DNA from: Rhodobacteraceae bacterium CCMM004
GTDB lineage: Bacteria > Pseudomonadota > Alphaproteobacteria > Rhodobacterales > Rhodobacteraceae
Assembly (NCBI GenBank): GCA_004005435.1
Contig: RZWH01000003.1
Span: forward strand, 434,001 to 498,000
Reading direction: 5' to 3'
Length of the DNA: 64,000 nucleotides
Part shown: in pieces, positions 1 through 7,930 of the stretch
Position numbering within the stretch: the stretch's first letter is position 1
Layout: each line of letters starts with the position of its first letter
Program-made: the position numbers and the translations under genes
The notes under the pieces: generated by a model
Seen by the model: only the letters and a program-made list of their open reading frames with translations
Told to the model about the DNA's origin: nothing
The model's database searches: none

Positions 1-393
1 ATCGCCCGCGAGGGCACCGACCTCACCATGGTCAGCTTCGGCATCGGCATGACCCACACGCTGGAGGCCGCCGACCGCCTCGCCGCCGACCACGGGATCG
101 AGGCCGAGGTGGTCGATCTGCGCACGCTCCGCCCCATGGACACCCAGACCGTGATCGAGAGCGTGCAGAAGACCAATCGCTGCCTCACCGTCGAAGAGGG
201 CTTCCCCCAAGGTGCCGTCGGCAACCACATCGCCTATGTGATCATGCGCGATGCGTTCGATTGGCTCGACGCCCCCGTCCTCTGCTGCACGGGCAAGGAC
301 GTGCCGATGCCCTATGCCGCCAATCTCGAAAAGCTGGCCCTCGTCACCGTGGACGAGATCGTCGATGCCGCCCGCCAGATCACCTATCGCTAG
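1..393 (+). CDS. pdhB: Pyruvate dehydrogenase E1 component beta subunit, C-terminal part
   Basis: The frame is open from the first base, so the gene starts before the window; about 130 C-terminal residues are visible, ending at a TAG. They match the transketolase C-terminal domain of E1-beta: a run resembling 'VSFGIGMTHTLEAAD', then 'EVVDLRTLRPMD', 'TVEEGFPQGAVG' and 'GKDVPMPYAANLE', all typical of PdhB. E1-beta pairs with E1-alpha to bind thiamine diphosphate and decarboxylate pyruvate for transfer to the E2 lipoyl arm. The pdhC gene lies 355 bases downstream on the same strand, the usual alphaproteobacterial pdhA-pdhB-pdhC order. Any N-terminal lipoyl domain cannot be judged from this fragment. 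Confidence 0.95.
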   Translation: MAREGTDLTMVSFGIGMTHTLEAADRLAADHGIEAEVVDLRTLRPMDTQTVIESVQKTNRCLTVEEGFPQGAVGNHIAYVIMRDAFDWLDAPVLCCTGKDVPMPYAANLEKLALVTVDEIVDAARQITYR

Positions 394-411
394 GCCCATG
401 ACCCGCCCTGT

Positions 412-480
412 CTTCATCTTGGCCGAAATACCCGCGGGGGAGCCCGGCAACGCCGGGCGGGGGGCGGCGAGCCCCCCTCC
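412..480. repeat. Intergenic repeat element with GC hairpins (copy 1)
   Basis: Between pdhB and the next small ORF lies a 22-base stretch (412-433, core CATCTTGGCCGAAATACCC) that recurs exactly, on the other strand, at 61120-61141. It is followed by two potential hairpins: GCCCGGC/GCCGGGC at about 442-458 and a GGGGGGC/GCCCCCC pair near 458-478. Copy 2 has the mirror order, hairpin first and then the 22-mer, so these are inverted copies of one element. The hairpins could attenuate transcription between pdhB and pdhC, but there is no T-run typical of an intrinsic terminator. Confidence 0.6.
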
Positions 481-498
481 CCGGCCGGCCGGCCCGCG

Positions 499-747
499 GT
501 GCCGCTGATGGAGATCGCCGGCCGTGACATCGCCACCGGGCACTACCGCGTCCGCTTCGTGCTCGACGGGGTAGAGCGCCGCGGCGAGGTTCCCGAGACC
601 CTGGTGGCCCCAGGGCGCCCGTCGCACCGCGCCGTCTACGAATGGATCGCCGCCCACCGCGCCCAGATCGAGCGCGCCTTCGCCCGGCGCGCCCGCGGCG
701 AGACGCCCCGCCCGCCCTACGACCGCCTGACCCTGCTGGAGGACTGA
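499..747 (+). CDS. Small unknown protein between pdhB and pdhC
   Basis: An 82-residue ORF (79 if the ATG at 508 is used) ending two bases before pdhC. I do not recognise the family with certainty. The layout, an N-terminal beta-rich '[22 protein letters not shown]', then a helix '[26 protein letters not shown]' and a terminal 'YDRLTLLED', is loosely like DUF1488-type small proteins, but that is a guess. Neither start has a clear ribosome binding site. The position inside the pdh operon and tight spacing to pdhC suggest co-expression with pyruvate dehydrogenase. No transmembrane segment, signal peptide or cysteine is present. Confidence 0.65.
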   Translation: MPLMEIAGRDIATGHYRVRFVLDGVERRGEVPETLVAPGRPSHRAVYEWIAAHRAQIERAFARRARGETPRPPYDRLTLLED

Positions 748-748
748 G

Positions 749-2110
749 ATGCCCACGCAGATCCTGATGCCCGCGCTGTCGCCCACCATGGAGGAGGGCA
801 CGCTCGCCAAATGGCTCAAGTCCGAGGGCGACACCGTCTCGGCCGGCGACCTCCTGGCCGAGATCGAGACCGACAAGGCGACCATGGAGTTCGAAGCCGT
901 GGACGAGGGCGTGCTGGGCCGCATCCTGGTGCCCGAGGGCACGGAAGGGGTGAAGGTCAACAGCCCCATTGCCGTCCTTCTGGCCGAGGGCGAGAGCGCC
1001 GGAGACATCTCGGACGCCGACGCCGCACCGCCCGACACCCCCGCCCCGGACAGCCACGCCGCTCCGGCGGCCGCCAGTGCCGAGACCGCGCCCGCCCAGG
1101 GCTACGGCCGCGGCCCGAGCGGGGCAGAGACCGGCGGCAACGGCCCGGCGAGCGCCCCCGCACCGGCGGCCGGGGCCGACGGCAAACGCCTCTTCGCGAC
1201 GCCGCTGGCGCGCCGGATCGCCGCCGACAAGGGGCTGGATCTCGCCACCGTCACCGGATCGGGCCCTCGCGGGCGCATCGTCAAGGCGGACGTGGAGGCG
1301 GCGCTGGCGGCCGGTCCGACGGCCGTCGCCGCCGCGCCCCAGAAACAGCCCGCCGCCGCAGCCGCGGCCGCCCCCTCCGGGCCCAGCACCGAGCAGGTGC
1401 TCAAGATGTATGCCGACCGCGAAACCGAAGAGATCGCGCTCGACGGCATGCGGCGCACCATTGCTCAGCGCCTCACCGAGGCCAAGCAGACCATCCCGCA
1501 CTTCTATCTGCGCCGCGATATCCTGCTCGACCCGCTCCTGGAGTTCCGGGGCAAGATCAACGGCCAGCTCGCCGCGCGGGGGGTCAAGCTCAGCGTCAAC
1601 GACTTCATCATCAAGGCCTGCGCGCTCGCGCTCCAGGAGGTGCCGGCGGCCAACGCGGTCTGGGCCGGCGACCGGATCTTGCGGCTGAAACCGTCCGACG
1701 TGGCCGTGGCCGTGGCGATCGAGGGCGGCCTCTTTACCCCGGTGCTGCGCGACGCGCATCTCAAGAGCCTCGGCACGCTGTCCGACGAGATGAAGGACCT
1801 CGCCCAACGCGCCCGCGACCGCAAGCTCGCCCCGCACGAGTATCAGGGCGGCAGCTTTGCCATCTCCAATCTCGGCATGTTCGGGGTCGACAACTTCGAC
1901 GCGGTGATCAACCCGCCGCATGGGGCGATCCTGGCGGTCGGCGCCGGGACCGCGCGGCCGGTGGTGTCACACGACGGCGACATCGCGGCGGCGACGGTGA
2001 TGTCGGTGACCCTGTCGGTCGATCACCGGGTGATCGACGGCGCCCTGGGGGCCGAACTGCTGAACGCGATCAAGACGAACCTGGAATCGCCCATGGCCAT
2101 GCTGGCCTGA
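749..2110 (+). CDS. pdhC: Dihydrolipoyllysine acetyltransferase, E2 of pyruvate dehydrogenase
   Basis: A 453-aa E2 subunit that accepts the acetyl group from E1 on its lipoyl arm and passes it to CoA. An N-terminal lipoyl domain (about 1-78) carries the lipoylation site ETDKATMEF, with Lys43. An Ala/Pro-rich flexible linker follows (about 90-145), then a peripheral subunit-binding domain (about 149-188, '[29 protein letters not shown]'-type), a second Ala/Pro linker and the catalytic domain (about 220-453) with the active-site HxxxDG motif as HRVIDG (His426, Asp430). There is one lipoyl domain, as is common in alphaproteobacteria. It starts two bases after the small ORF and is the last gene of the pdh operon before convergent genes. 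Confidence 0.97.
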   Translation: MPTQILMPALSPTMEEGTLAKWLKSEGDTVSAGDLLAEIETDKATMEFEAVDEGVLGRILVPEGTEGVKVNSPIAVLLAEGESAGDISDADAAPPDTPAPDSHAAPAAASAETAPAQGYGRGPSGAETGGNGPASAPAPAAGADGKRLFATPLARRIAADKGLDLATVTGSGPRGRIVKADVEAALAAGPTAVAAAPQKQPAAAAAAAPSGPSTEQVLKMYADRETEEIALDGMRRTIAQRLTEAKQTIPHFYLRRDILLDPLLEFRGKINGQLAARGVKLSVNDFIIKACALALQEVPAANAVWAGDRILRLKPSDVAVAVAIEGGLFTPVLRDAHLKSLGTLSDEMKDLAQRARDRKLAPHEYQGGSFAISNLGMFGVDNFDAVINPPHGAILAVGAGTARPVVSHDGDIAAATVMSVTLSVDHRVIDGALGAELLNAIKTNLESPMAMLA

Positions 2111-2127
2111 GGGCGCATGTCGCGGGG

Positions 2128-2865
2128 TCAGGCGCGGGCGGTCTGCCCCAGCCTCCCCGGCACCGCCGCAGCCACCCCGGCGAGCGCCGCCATGTGCCAG
2201 GCCAGCACCTGATTGCTGCTGAGGACCGGCAGGCTCGCCTCGGCCTCCAGAGGCGCGATCAGGTCGAGGGCGTCGAGATTGGTGCAGGACAGAAACAGCG
2301 CGTCGGCTCCGCCCTGCGCCGCCAGCGACAGCGCGGCGCGACGGATCGAGGCGGCGTCTATGGCCGCCACCCGCGCCTCCTCGGCCACCGCGAAGGTGCC
2401 GAACACCGGCGTCGCGATCCCCTCGCGCACCAGCGCGGCGCGGAGCGTGTCGGACACCTCGGCGACATAGGGCGACAAGAGCGCCAGCCGTCGCAGCCGC
2501 AAGGCCCGGCAGGCCGCGGTCAGCGCGGTCAGGGGGTCGGAGACATGGGCCGCCGGGGCGCCCTCCCGGATCAGCGCCGCCACCCGCGCCGCGCCGATCA
2601 CCGCCGTGCCGGAGGTGCATCCATAACCCACGACGCCGAACCCGACCCCCCGCGGCAGCAGTCCCGCGGCCGCCGGCAAGTCGCGGGCCATGGCCGCCAG
2701 GGTGTCGCCGCCCACCTCTAGACCGCTCGTCACCCGGCTCACGTGGAGCGCCGCGCGCGGCAAGAGGCGCGCCATGTCGCGCTCGATCACCCGGTCCGCC
2801 TGGAGCACGATCAGCCCCAGGGGCGCCGGACCGGGCGGCGCCAGGGTGTAGGCAAAGACCTCCAC
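2128..2865 (-). CDS. Asp/Glu racemase superfamily protein (maleate isomerase/arylmalonate decarboxylase-like)
   Basis: A 245-aa protein with the two-cysteine active-site pattern of the Asp/Glu racemase superfamily: an N-terminal Cys in 'GYGCTSGTAVIG' and a C-terminal Cys in 'LFLSCTNLDALDLI'. The CTSGT and SCTNL contexts are closest to the maleate isomerase/arylmalonate decarboxylase branch, so a cis-trans isomerase or decarboxylase of a small dicarboxylate is more likely than an amino acid racemase; the substrate cannot be read from sequence. I chose the GTG at 2865, 10 bases after the stop of the upstream carboxypeptidase gene and next to a G-rich stretch; a longer reading would overlap that gene heavily. 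It appears to be the last gene of a ctaA-carboxypeptidase-racemase transcription unit. Confidence 0.85.
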   Translation of the reverse strand: MEVFAYTLAPPGPAPLGLIVLQADRVIERDMARLLPRAALHVSRVTSGLEVGGDTLAAMARDLPAAAGLLPRGVGFGVVGYGCTSGTAVIGAARVAALIREGAPAAHVSDPLTALTAACRALRLRRLALLSPYVAEVSDTLRAALVREGIATPVFGTFAVAEEARVAAIDAASIRRAALSLAAQGGADALFLSCTNLDALDLIAPLEAEASLPVLSSNQVLAWHMAALAGVAAAVPGRLGQTARA

Positions 2866-2875
2866 CCCCGCCCCG

Positions 2876-4345
2876 TCAGAGCCGGTAGATCGCCGCGAAC
2901 TTATCGTCGAGATAGTCAAGGAGCGGCGCCTCGGACGGCGCGGCCCCCGTGGCATGGGCGATGGTGTCGCGGGGACTGCGCAGGCCGCCGTGGCACTGGA
3001 GATTGTCGCGCAGCCAATGGGTGGCGGGCGACGGGTCGCCCCGCTCCAGCGCGGCGTCGAGATCGGGCAGGTCGCGCCGCATCGCCGCGTGCAGGCAGCC
3101 CGCATAGACGTTGCCCAGCGAATAGGTGGGGAAGTAGCCGAAGAGCCCCACAGACCAGTGCACGTCCTGGAGGCAGCCGTTCGAGGGCTTGTCCACGGGA
3201 TAACCGAAATCGGCGGCGAACCGGGCGTTCCACGCCTCCTCCAGATCCTCGGGCGCCAGCCGCCCGGCGATCAGCTCGCGTTCCAGATCGAAGCGCAGCA
3301 TGACGTGGAGGTTGTATTGCACCTCGTCCGCCTCGGTGCGGATATAGCCCCGGTGGAGCCGGTTCACCGCGCCGTAGAAGGCCGGTTCGTCCATCCCGAG
3401 GTCGCCGAAGAACTGCACCATCCGACCGTGCAGCCAGTGGGTGAACCCGCGCGAGCGGCCGAGTTGGTTCTCGTAGATGCGGCTCTGGCTCTCGTGAACG
3501 CCCATGGACACGCCCTGCCCCACCGGGGTCAGCAGATAGGCATCGTCGACGCCCTGCTCATAGGCGGCGTGACCGACCTCGTGGATGGTCGAGTAGAAGC
3601 AGTTGAAGGGATCGGCCGCCGAGGTCCGCGTGGTGATCCGCACGTCCGTGCCGGAACCGGACGAGAACGGATGCACCGCCTTGTCGATGCGTCCGTGGTG
3701 GAAGTCGTAGCCGAAGGCGGCGGCCAGCTCGCGCGCGATGTCGAGCTGGGCGGCCTCGCCGAACTCGCCGGTCAGCGTCGGGGGCTGCGCCTCGGCTCCG
3801 AGGCAGCGGTCGCGCAGGGCCACCAGGCGCGGGCGCAGACCGTCGAACATGGCCGCCAGGCTCTGGGCCGTGGCGCCGGGCTCGTAATCCTCGAGCAGCG
3901 CGTCGTAGACGTCGCCGCCGTCGGCCAGGGCCGCCCCCTCCTCGCGCCTGAGCGCCACGACCTGGGCCAGCACGGGGGCAAAGGCGGCAACGTCCTCGGC
4001 GGCGCGGGCGGCGGCCCATTTGCCCTGGGCCACGCTGGTCACGCGTGCGATCTCGGCGGCCAGGCGGGCGGGCACCCGCGCGCTGCGCTCGTAGCGGCGG
4101 CGGATCAGGCGGAGCTGCGCCTCGGCCAGGGCGTCGGCGGGCTCGGCCGTGGCCAGCCAGTCGCCCACCCGCGGATCCGTGCGGCGGGCGTGGAGCACGT
4201 GTTCGATCGCCGCCATCTCCTCGCCCCGCTGCTCGGCCGCCCCGGGGGGCATCATCGTCTCCTGATCCCACATCAGGCGGCCGGCGATCTGGCCCAGCGC
4301 CTCGGTCTCGCGTTGAAAGCTCATCAAATCGTCGTAGGCGGTCAT
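2876..4345 (-). CDS. Carboxypeptidase, M32 family (zinc metallopeptidase)
   Basis: A 489-aa protein of the usual M32 (carboxypeptidase Taq) length. It has the zinc motif HExxH as HEVGH in 'YSTIHEVGHAAYEQG' and the third-ligand motif HESQSR about 30 residues later. M32 enzymes are cytoplasmic and remove C-terminal residues from peptides with broad specificity. The ATG start has a plausible AAAGGA-type ribosome binding site ('aaaggacgttgag'). The gene begins 14 bases after the ctaA stop, so the two are probably co-transcribed. No signal peptide is seen. Confidence 0.95.
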   Translation of the reverse strand: MTAYDDLMSFQRETEALGQIAGRLMWDQETMMPPGAAEQRGEEMAAIEHVLHARRTDPRVGDWLATAEPADALAEAQLRLIRRRYERSARVPARLAAEIARVTSVAQGKWAAARAAEDVAAFAPVLAQVVALRREEGAALADGGDVYDALLEDYEPGATAQSLAAMFDGLRPRLVALRDRCLGAEAQPPTLTGEFGEAAQLDIARELAAAFGYDFHHGRIDKAVHPFSSGSGTDVRITTRTSAADPFNCFYSTIHEVGHAAYEQGVDDAYLLTPVGQGVSMGVHESQSRIYENQLGRSRGFTHWLHGRMVQFFGDLGMDEPAFYGAVNRLHRGYIRTEADEVQYNLHVMLRFDLERELIAGRLAPEDLEEAWNARFAADFGYPVDKPSNGCLQDVHWSVGLFGYFPTYSLGNVYAGCLHAAMRRDLPDLDAALERGDPSPATHWLRDNLQCHGGLRSPRDTIAHATGAAPSEAPLLDYLDDKFAAIYRL

Positions 4346-4359
4346 CTCAACGTCCTTTG

Positions 4360-5496
4360 TCAGCCGCGCACGGATTGCGGCAGGGGATAGGCGGCCCGGT
4401 GGCGGGCGCGCACCAAGAGGGTCCAGAGCACCACGGCACCGAACTGGTGCAGAATCGCCAGCGTCCAGGGGGCCGAGTAGAGCACCGTGACGATCCCCAG
4501 GAGCGTCTGCACGAGGAGCGCGGCCAGCACCGCGTTGACGGCAAAGCGGGCGGCGGCATTGGGCGAGCGGCGGGCACGCCACCAGAGCGCGATCCCGGCC
4601 GCGAGGACCAGATAACCGGTCATCCGGTGCATGAACTGCACCAGCCCGTCGTCCTCGAAGAAGTTGCGCCAGAGGGGCCTGAGCTCGAACGGCTCGGGCG
4701 GAAGGAAGCCCCCGGCCATGAGCGGCCAGTCGGGATAGGTGCGGCCCGCGTCGATCCCAGCCACCAGCGCGCCCAGCAGGATCTGGACGAAGCTCAGCGC
4801 CAGGAGCGCGCCGGTCCATCCCATGAGGCGTGTGTCGCGGCTCCTGCGCGCCTGCATCAGCGCCGCCTCGGGACGGGCGAGCATCGTCGCATACCAGGCG
4901 ATCAGGCCCAGGATGACGAAGGCCAGGCCCAGATGCACGGCCAGCCGATAGGACGCCACGTCCAGCATCGTGCCGGTCAGCCCCGAGGCCACCATCCACC
5001 AACCGATGGCCCCTTGCAGCCCGCCGAGCGCGCCCAGCAGCAGCAGGCGCCCGGTCCAGCCCGCCGGGATCTTGCGCGCGACGAGGAAGCCCAGGAACCC
5101 CACGGCCCAGACGAGGCCGATCACCCGCCCGAGCTGCCGGTGCCCCCACTCCCACCAATAGATCACCTTGAACGCGTCGAGGCTCATTCCGCGGTTCTGC
5201 AACTGGTATTCGGGAATCTGGCGGTAGCGGTCGAACTCGGCCTGCCAGTCGGCTTCGGATAGGGGCGGGATGGCCCCGCTCAGGGGCGCCCATTCGGTGA
5301 TCGACAAGCCGCTGTCGGTGAGGCGGGTCAGCCCGCCCACCGCGATCATCACCACCACCAGGGCAAAGAGCAGCCACAGCCACAGCCGGATGCCACGCCG
5401 CGCGCCACGGGACTTGGCGTCGATCATGCCGCCGCGGGGGGCGTCCCGCATCGGCGCTTCGGCCACGTCTTCGAAGATGGATCGTTTTTGGGCCAT
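4360..5496 (-). CDS. ctaA: Heme A synthase (COX15/CtaA)
   Basis: A 378-aa polytopic membrane protein that oxidises the C8 methyl of heme O to a formyl group, giving heme A for aa3-type cytochrome oxidase. About eight transmembrane segments are visible after a charged N-terminus ('RRGIRLWLWLLFALVVVMIAVGGLTRLTDSGLSITEW'-like). Conserved histidine contexts are 'WEWGHRQLGR', 'VHLGLAF', 'FMHRMTGY' and 'LHQFGAVVLW', the two halves that bind heme. I chose the internal ATG at 5496 (MAQKRS...), since the 43 residues upstream are low-complexity Arg/Gly/Ala-rich sequence. It is the first gene of a run with the M32 carboxypeptidase. Confidence 0.95.
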   Translation of the reverse strand: MAQKRSIFEDVAEAPMRDAPRGGMIDAKSRGARRGIRLWLWLLFALVVVMIAVGGLTRLTDSGLSITEWAPLSGAIPPLSEADWQAEFDRYRQIPEYQLQNRGMSLDAFKVIYWWEWGHRQLGRVIGLVWAVGFLGFLVARKIPAGWTGRLLLLGALGGLQGAIGWWMVASGLTGTMLDVASYRLAVHLGLAFVILGLIAWYATMLARPEAALMQARRSRDTRLMGWTGALLALSFVQILLGALVAGIDAGRTYPDWPLMAGGFLPPEPFELRPLWRNFFEDDGLVQFMHRMTGYLVLAAGIALWWRARRSPNAAARFAVNAVLAALLVQTLLGIVTVLYSAPWTLAILHQFGAVVLWTLLVRARHRAAYPLPQSVRG

Positions 5497-5725
5497 GACG
5501 CTATCCGGCGTTATCCGTCTGCTGGGGGGGACTGCACCCGCCCGGCGTCCCGCCGGACCGCGTCCGCACCGCCCCCCGCGGGCCCGGACGCTCATCGCTC
5601 TCCCCGCGGTGCGGGGGCTGCGCACAGCGTCCGGTTCCGCGAGGATGGACCGCGACCGCGCGCGGCCATCGGTTCGGGCCGGACCCTAGTGCCGCCTCCC
5701 GCCGCCTTCAAGCCGCTCGCGGCGC

Positions 5726-6448
5726 TCAGTCCCGGCGCCGCACCAATTGCCGCAGCGCCCCGTGCAGGATCTGCACGTCCGCCCGCAGGAGCGGCATCCG
5801 CGACCACAGGTTGCGCAGGGTCCGGCGCATGTGCGGCGCCTTTTCCGGTGGAAAGAAGAACCCGGCGGCCTCCAGCCGCTCCTGCCAATGGGCGGCCAGG
5901 CGTTCAACCTCCTCGGCCGTCGCCGGGTCGCCCTCGCCGTCCTGCCGCTCGGCCGCGATCTCGACCGTGCGACGGCGCCATTCGTAGGCCGTGAGCAGCA
6001 CGCACTGCGCCAGATTCAGCGAGGGGAAGTCGGGGTTGACCGGCACGTTGACGATGGCGTTGGCGCGGGCGATGTCGTCGTTCTCCAGCCCCGCCCGCTC
6101 AGGGCCGAAGAGCACCGCGACGCGCCGCCCCTCGGCGGCCATCCCGCGGGCCTTGTCCATCGCCGCCTCGGGGGTGAAGACCGGCTTGGTCAGGCCCCGC
6201 GCCCGGGCCGTGGTGGCAAAGACGAAGGCGCAGTCGGCCACCGCCTCGGCCGTCGATCCGTGGACCGGGGCCGCGTCCAGGATCCCCGCCGCCCCCGACG
6301 CCAGGGCCACGGCCCGGGCGTTGGGCCAGCCGTCGCGCGGATCGACCAGGCGCAGCGACGACAGCCCGAAGTTCGCCATCGCCCGCGCTGCGGCGCCGAT
6401 GTTTTCGCCCATCTGCGGGCGCACGAGGACGAAGGCGGGCTCGGTCAT
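5726..6448 (-). CDS. trmJ: tRNA (cytidine/uridine-2'-O-)-methyltransferase TrmJ-type SPOUT enzyme
   Basis: A 240-aa SPOUT-superfamily RNA 2'-O-methyltransferase. The N-terminus 'FVLVRPQMGENIGAAARAMANFG' and the C-terminal knot sequence 'LFGPERAGLENDDIARANAIVNVPVNPDFPSLNLAQ' are characteristic of TrmJ, which methylates the ribose at position 32 of tRNAs with AdoMet. A C-terminal extension of about 60 residues is charged and helical. The ATG at 6448 begins the conserved MTEPAFVLVRP sequence; the open frame continues upstream but is shadow sequence. It is divergent from the TfoX-like gene, with 63 bases between starts. Confidence 0.93.
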   Translation of the reverse strand: MTEPAFVLVRPQMGENIGAAARAMANFGLSSLRLVDPRDGWPNARAVALASGAAGILDAAPVHGSTAEAVADCAFVFATTARARGLTKPVFTPEAAMDKARGMAAEGRRVAVLFGPERAGLENDDIARANAIVNVPVNPDFPSLNLAQCVLLTAYEWRRRTVEIAAERQDGEGDPATAEEVERLAAHWQERLEAAGFFFPPEKAPHMRRTLRNLWSRMPLLRADVQILHGALRQLVRRRD

Positions 6449-6511
6449 GGACGGATCCGTCGATCTGGGGCGCGGGGCGTGATAAGCTGGCCGCTCGGGG
6501 AGGGCAAGCCG

Positions 6512-6841
6512 ATGGCCTACGACGAGGGACAGGCGCAGACGCTGCGCGACGACCTGGCCGATCTCGACGACGTGGTCGAACGGCGGATGTTCGGCGGCCT
6601 GGCGTTCCTCCACCGCGGGCACATGGTCTGTGGCGCGATGCAGGCCGGCGCGATGTTCCGCGTGGGCAAGGACGCGGTCGATGCGGCGCTCGGCATCGAG
6701 GGCACGACGCCCATCGTGATGGGCGGGCGGACCATGGGCGGCATGGTCCGGGCCGATCCCGCGGCGATGGCCGACGACGCCCGGCGGGGACAGCTCATGG
6801 CGCTGGCCCGCAGCTTCGTCGCGGGGCTGCCGCCGAAGTAG
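6512..6841 (+). CDS. TfoX N-terminal domain protein
   Basis: A 109-aa protein matching the TfoX/Sxy N-terminal domain: 'VERRMFGGLAFLHRGHMVCGAM', a central 'MFRVGKDAVDAAL' and 'MGGRTMGGMVRADPAAM'. In Haemophilus TfoX/Sxy controls competence, but stand-alone TfoX_N proteins in alphaproteobacteria have no assigned role and I infer none. The ATG at 6512 is preceded by a GGGGAGGG ribosome binding site. The window also encodes a ComEC homologue at 54-56 kb, but the genes are far apart and no link is implied. Confidence 0.85.
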   Translation: MAYDEGQAQTLRDDLADLDDVVERRMFGGLAFLHRGHMVCGAMQAGAMFRVGKDAVDAALGIEGTTPIVMGGRTMGGMVRADPAAMADDARRGQLMALARSFVAGLPPK

Positions 6842-6901
6842 CCAAACCGCGCAGGCGTTGCTATAGCGCGCCCCGACCCCGCGCCCCGGAGAGGAGCCCC
6901 G

Positions 6902-7519
6902 ATGGACGACGCCGCGCGCCCGCAGATCTACCTCGTCACCCCGCCCGAGTTCGACCCCGCGCCCTTTGCCGACACCTTGGCGGCGGTGCTCGACGCGCAT
7001 CCCGTCGCCTGCCTGCGTCTGGCCCTGACCACCGGCGACGACGACCGCCAGGCGCGTGCGGCCGACGCGCTGCGCGAGGTGGCCCATGCCCGGGACGTGC
7101 CCCTGGTGTCGACCGACCGCAGCGGCCTGGCCGCGCGGCTGGGCCTCGACGGGGTGCACCTGACCGACGGTGCGCGGTCGGTCCGCAAGGCGCGCAAGGC
7201 GCTGCCGGCCGACGCCATCGTCGGCGCCCATTGCGGCCAGTCGCGGCACGACGGGATGACGGCAGGCGAGTCCGGGGCGGACTATGTGGCGTTCGGCCCG
7301 GTCGGCGCCTCGGCGCTGGAGGACGACCGCGCGCCGCTCGATCTGTTCCAATGGTGGTCCGAGACCATCGAACTGCCTGTCGTGGCCGAGGGCCGCGTCG
7401 ATGCCGAGGCTATCGCCGCCCTATTGGCCGCCACCGACTTCTTCGCCCTGGGCGAGGAGATCTGGCGCGACGACGATCCCGCCGCGGCCCTGGGGCGGCT
7501 GATCGCCGCCATGGGCTGA
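6902..7519 (+). CDS. ThiE-like (thiamine phosphate synthase superfamily) protein with altered active site
   Basis: A 205-aa TIM-barrel protein of the thiamine phosphate synthase/TenI superfamily. The overall frame is recognisable: 'LGLDGVHLTDGARSVRKARKAL', 'IVGAHCGQSRHDGMTAGESGADYVAFGPVGAS' and 'PVVAEGRVDAEAIAAL'. Key ThiE positions differ, however. The canonical Q-x-R-x-K of the pyrimidine site is replaced by a 'CLRLA' sequence, 'GPIFPTxTK' by 'AFGPVGAS', and the phosphate-binding 'AIGGI' by 'VVAEGRV'. It may be a paralogue with another role, or a divergent synthase; no other thiamine genes are nearby. A TATAGC motif about 40 bases upstream may be its -10 element. Confidence 0.75.
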   Translation: MDDAARPQIYLVTPPEFDPAPFADTLAAVLDAHPVACLRLALTTGDDDRQARAADALREVAHARDVPLVSTDRSGLAARLGLDGVHLTDGARSVRKARKALPADAIVGAHCGQSRHDGMTAGESGADYVAFGPVGASALEDDRAPLDLFQWWSETIELPVVAEGRVDAEAIAALLAATDFFALGEEIWRDDDPAAALGRLIAAMG

Positions 7520-7611
7520 GCCTGCCGGTTAAGGCGCCTCATCGCGAGAGGACAGCGCCGTCCCGGCGGGGCACGGCGGGCCGGCACACGGCGGAACCAC
7601 AAGCACCGAGG

Positions 7612-7693
7612 CCGCGGCGGCTGCCCCGTCCTCGCCCCAAGCGCCGCATCGGTGGGGCGGGACGGCGCTGCCGGGCGGGGCGTGGGACTGGGC
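7612..7693 (+). repeat. Degenerate dispersed repeat, copy A
   Basis: An 82-base segment beginning CCGCGGCGGCTGCCCCGTCC and ending GTGGGACTGGGC. It matches copy B at 7825-7919 in the same orientation (GGCTGCCCCGTCCTCG shared exactly; GCGGGACGGCGCTGCC shared exactly; the same GACTGGGC/CACTGGGC end) and copy C at 44006-44101 in the opposite orientation. All three copies lie in noncoding DNA. Confidence 0.65.
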
Positions 7694-7824
7694 GATGTGA
7701 GCGGATCGTCAGCGATGCAGGCGCGCACGTCCCCTGATCGAACCGTATCTGCCCAGGATGAAGGGAAGCGTCGTCCCGCCGTGGCGCGATTGGGAGGCGC
7801 GGTTCGGAGACTCAAGCGACAGCG

Positions 7825-7919
7825 CCGCGACGGCTGCCCCGTCCTCGTCAGAAGCGCCGCGCCGGGGGGGGCGGGACGGCGCTGCCCGGCGTGCCGCCGG
7901 GGGGGGCGTGGCACTGGGC
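7825..7919 (+). repeat. Degenerate dispersed repeat, copy B
   Basis: A 95-base copy of the repeat, longer than copy A by an insertion of about 12 bases ('gtgccgccgggg') before the terminal GGGGGCGTGGCACTGGGC. By eye it is the closest relative of copy C at 44 kb, with roughly three quarters of positions matching over the full length after inversion. It ends 12 bases before the stop codon of the kinase gene on the minus strand. Confidence 0.65.
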
Positions 7920-7930
7920 TCTTCGCGAAC

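Larger units (their letters stand above)
7520..7930. other. 411-base noncoding stretch with repeats
   Basis: No convincing gene lies between the ThiE-like gene and the convergent kinase gene. The stretch contains two degenerate copies of a roughly 90-base repeat (annotated separately), and an inverted arm CAGCGCCGTCCCG at 7553-7565 that pairs exactly with CGGGACGGCGCTG at 7658-7670 and again at 7872-7884. Large alternative hairpins are therefore possible here. The short frames crossing it are GC-rich shadows without family resemblance. Confidence 0.6.

Noticed and set aside
811-2721. A 636-residue frame over pdhC and the racemase-like gene
   Set aside because: It is the +2 shadow of pdhC followed by the antisense of the racemase, extremely Arg-rich, with no domain.
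5497-5725. Possible small gene or RNA between trmJ and ctaA
   Set aside because: Only a CCCCGC-GGT-GCGGGG hairpin (5602-5616) stands out. Such stems are expected in DNA of this composition and no promoter or terminator frames it.
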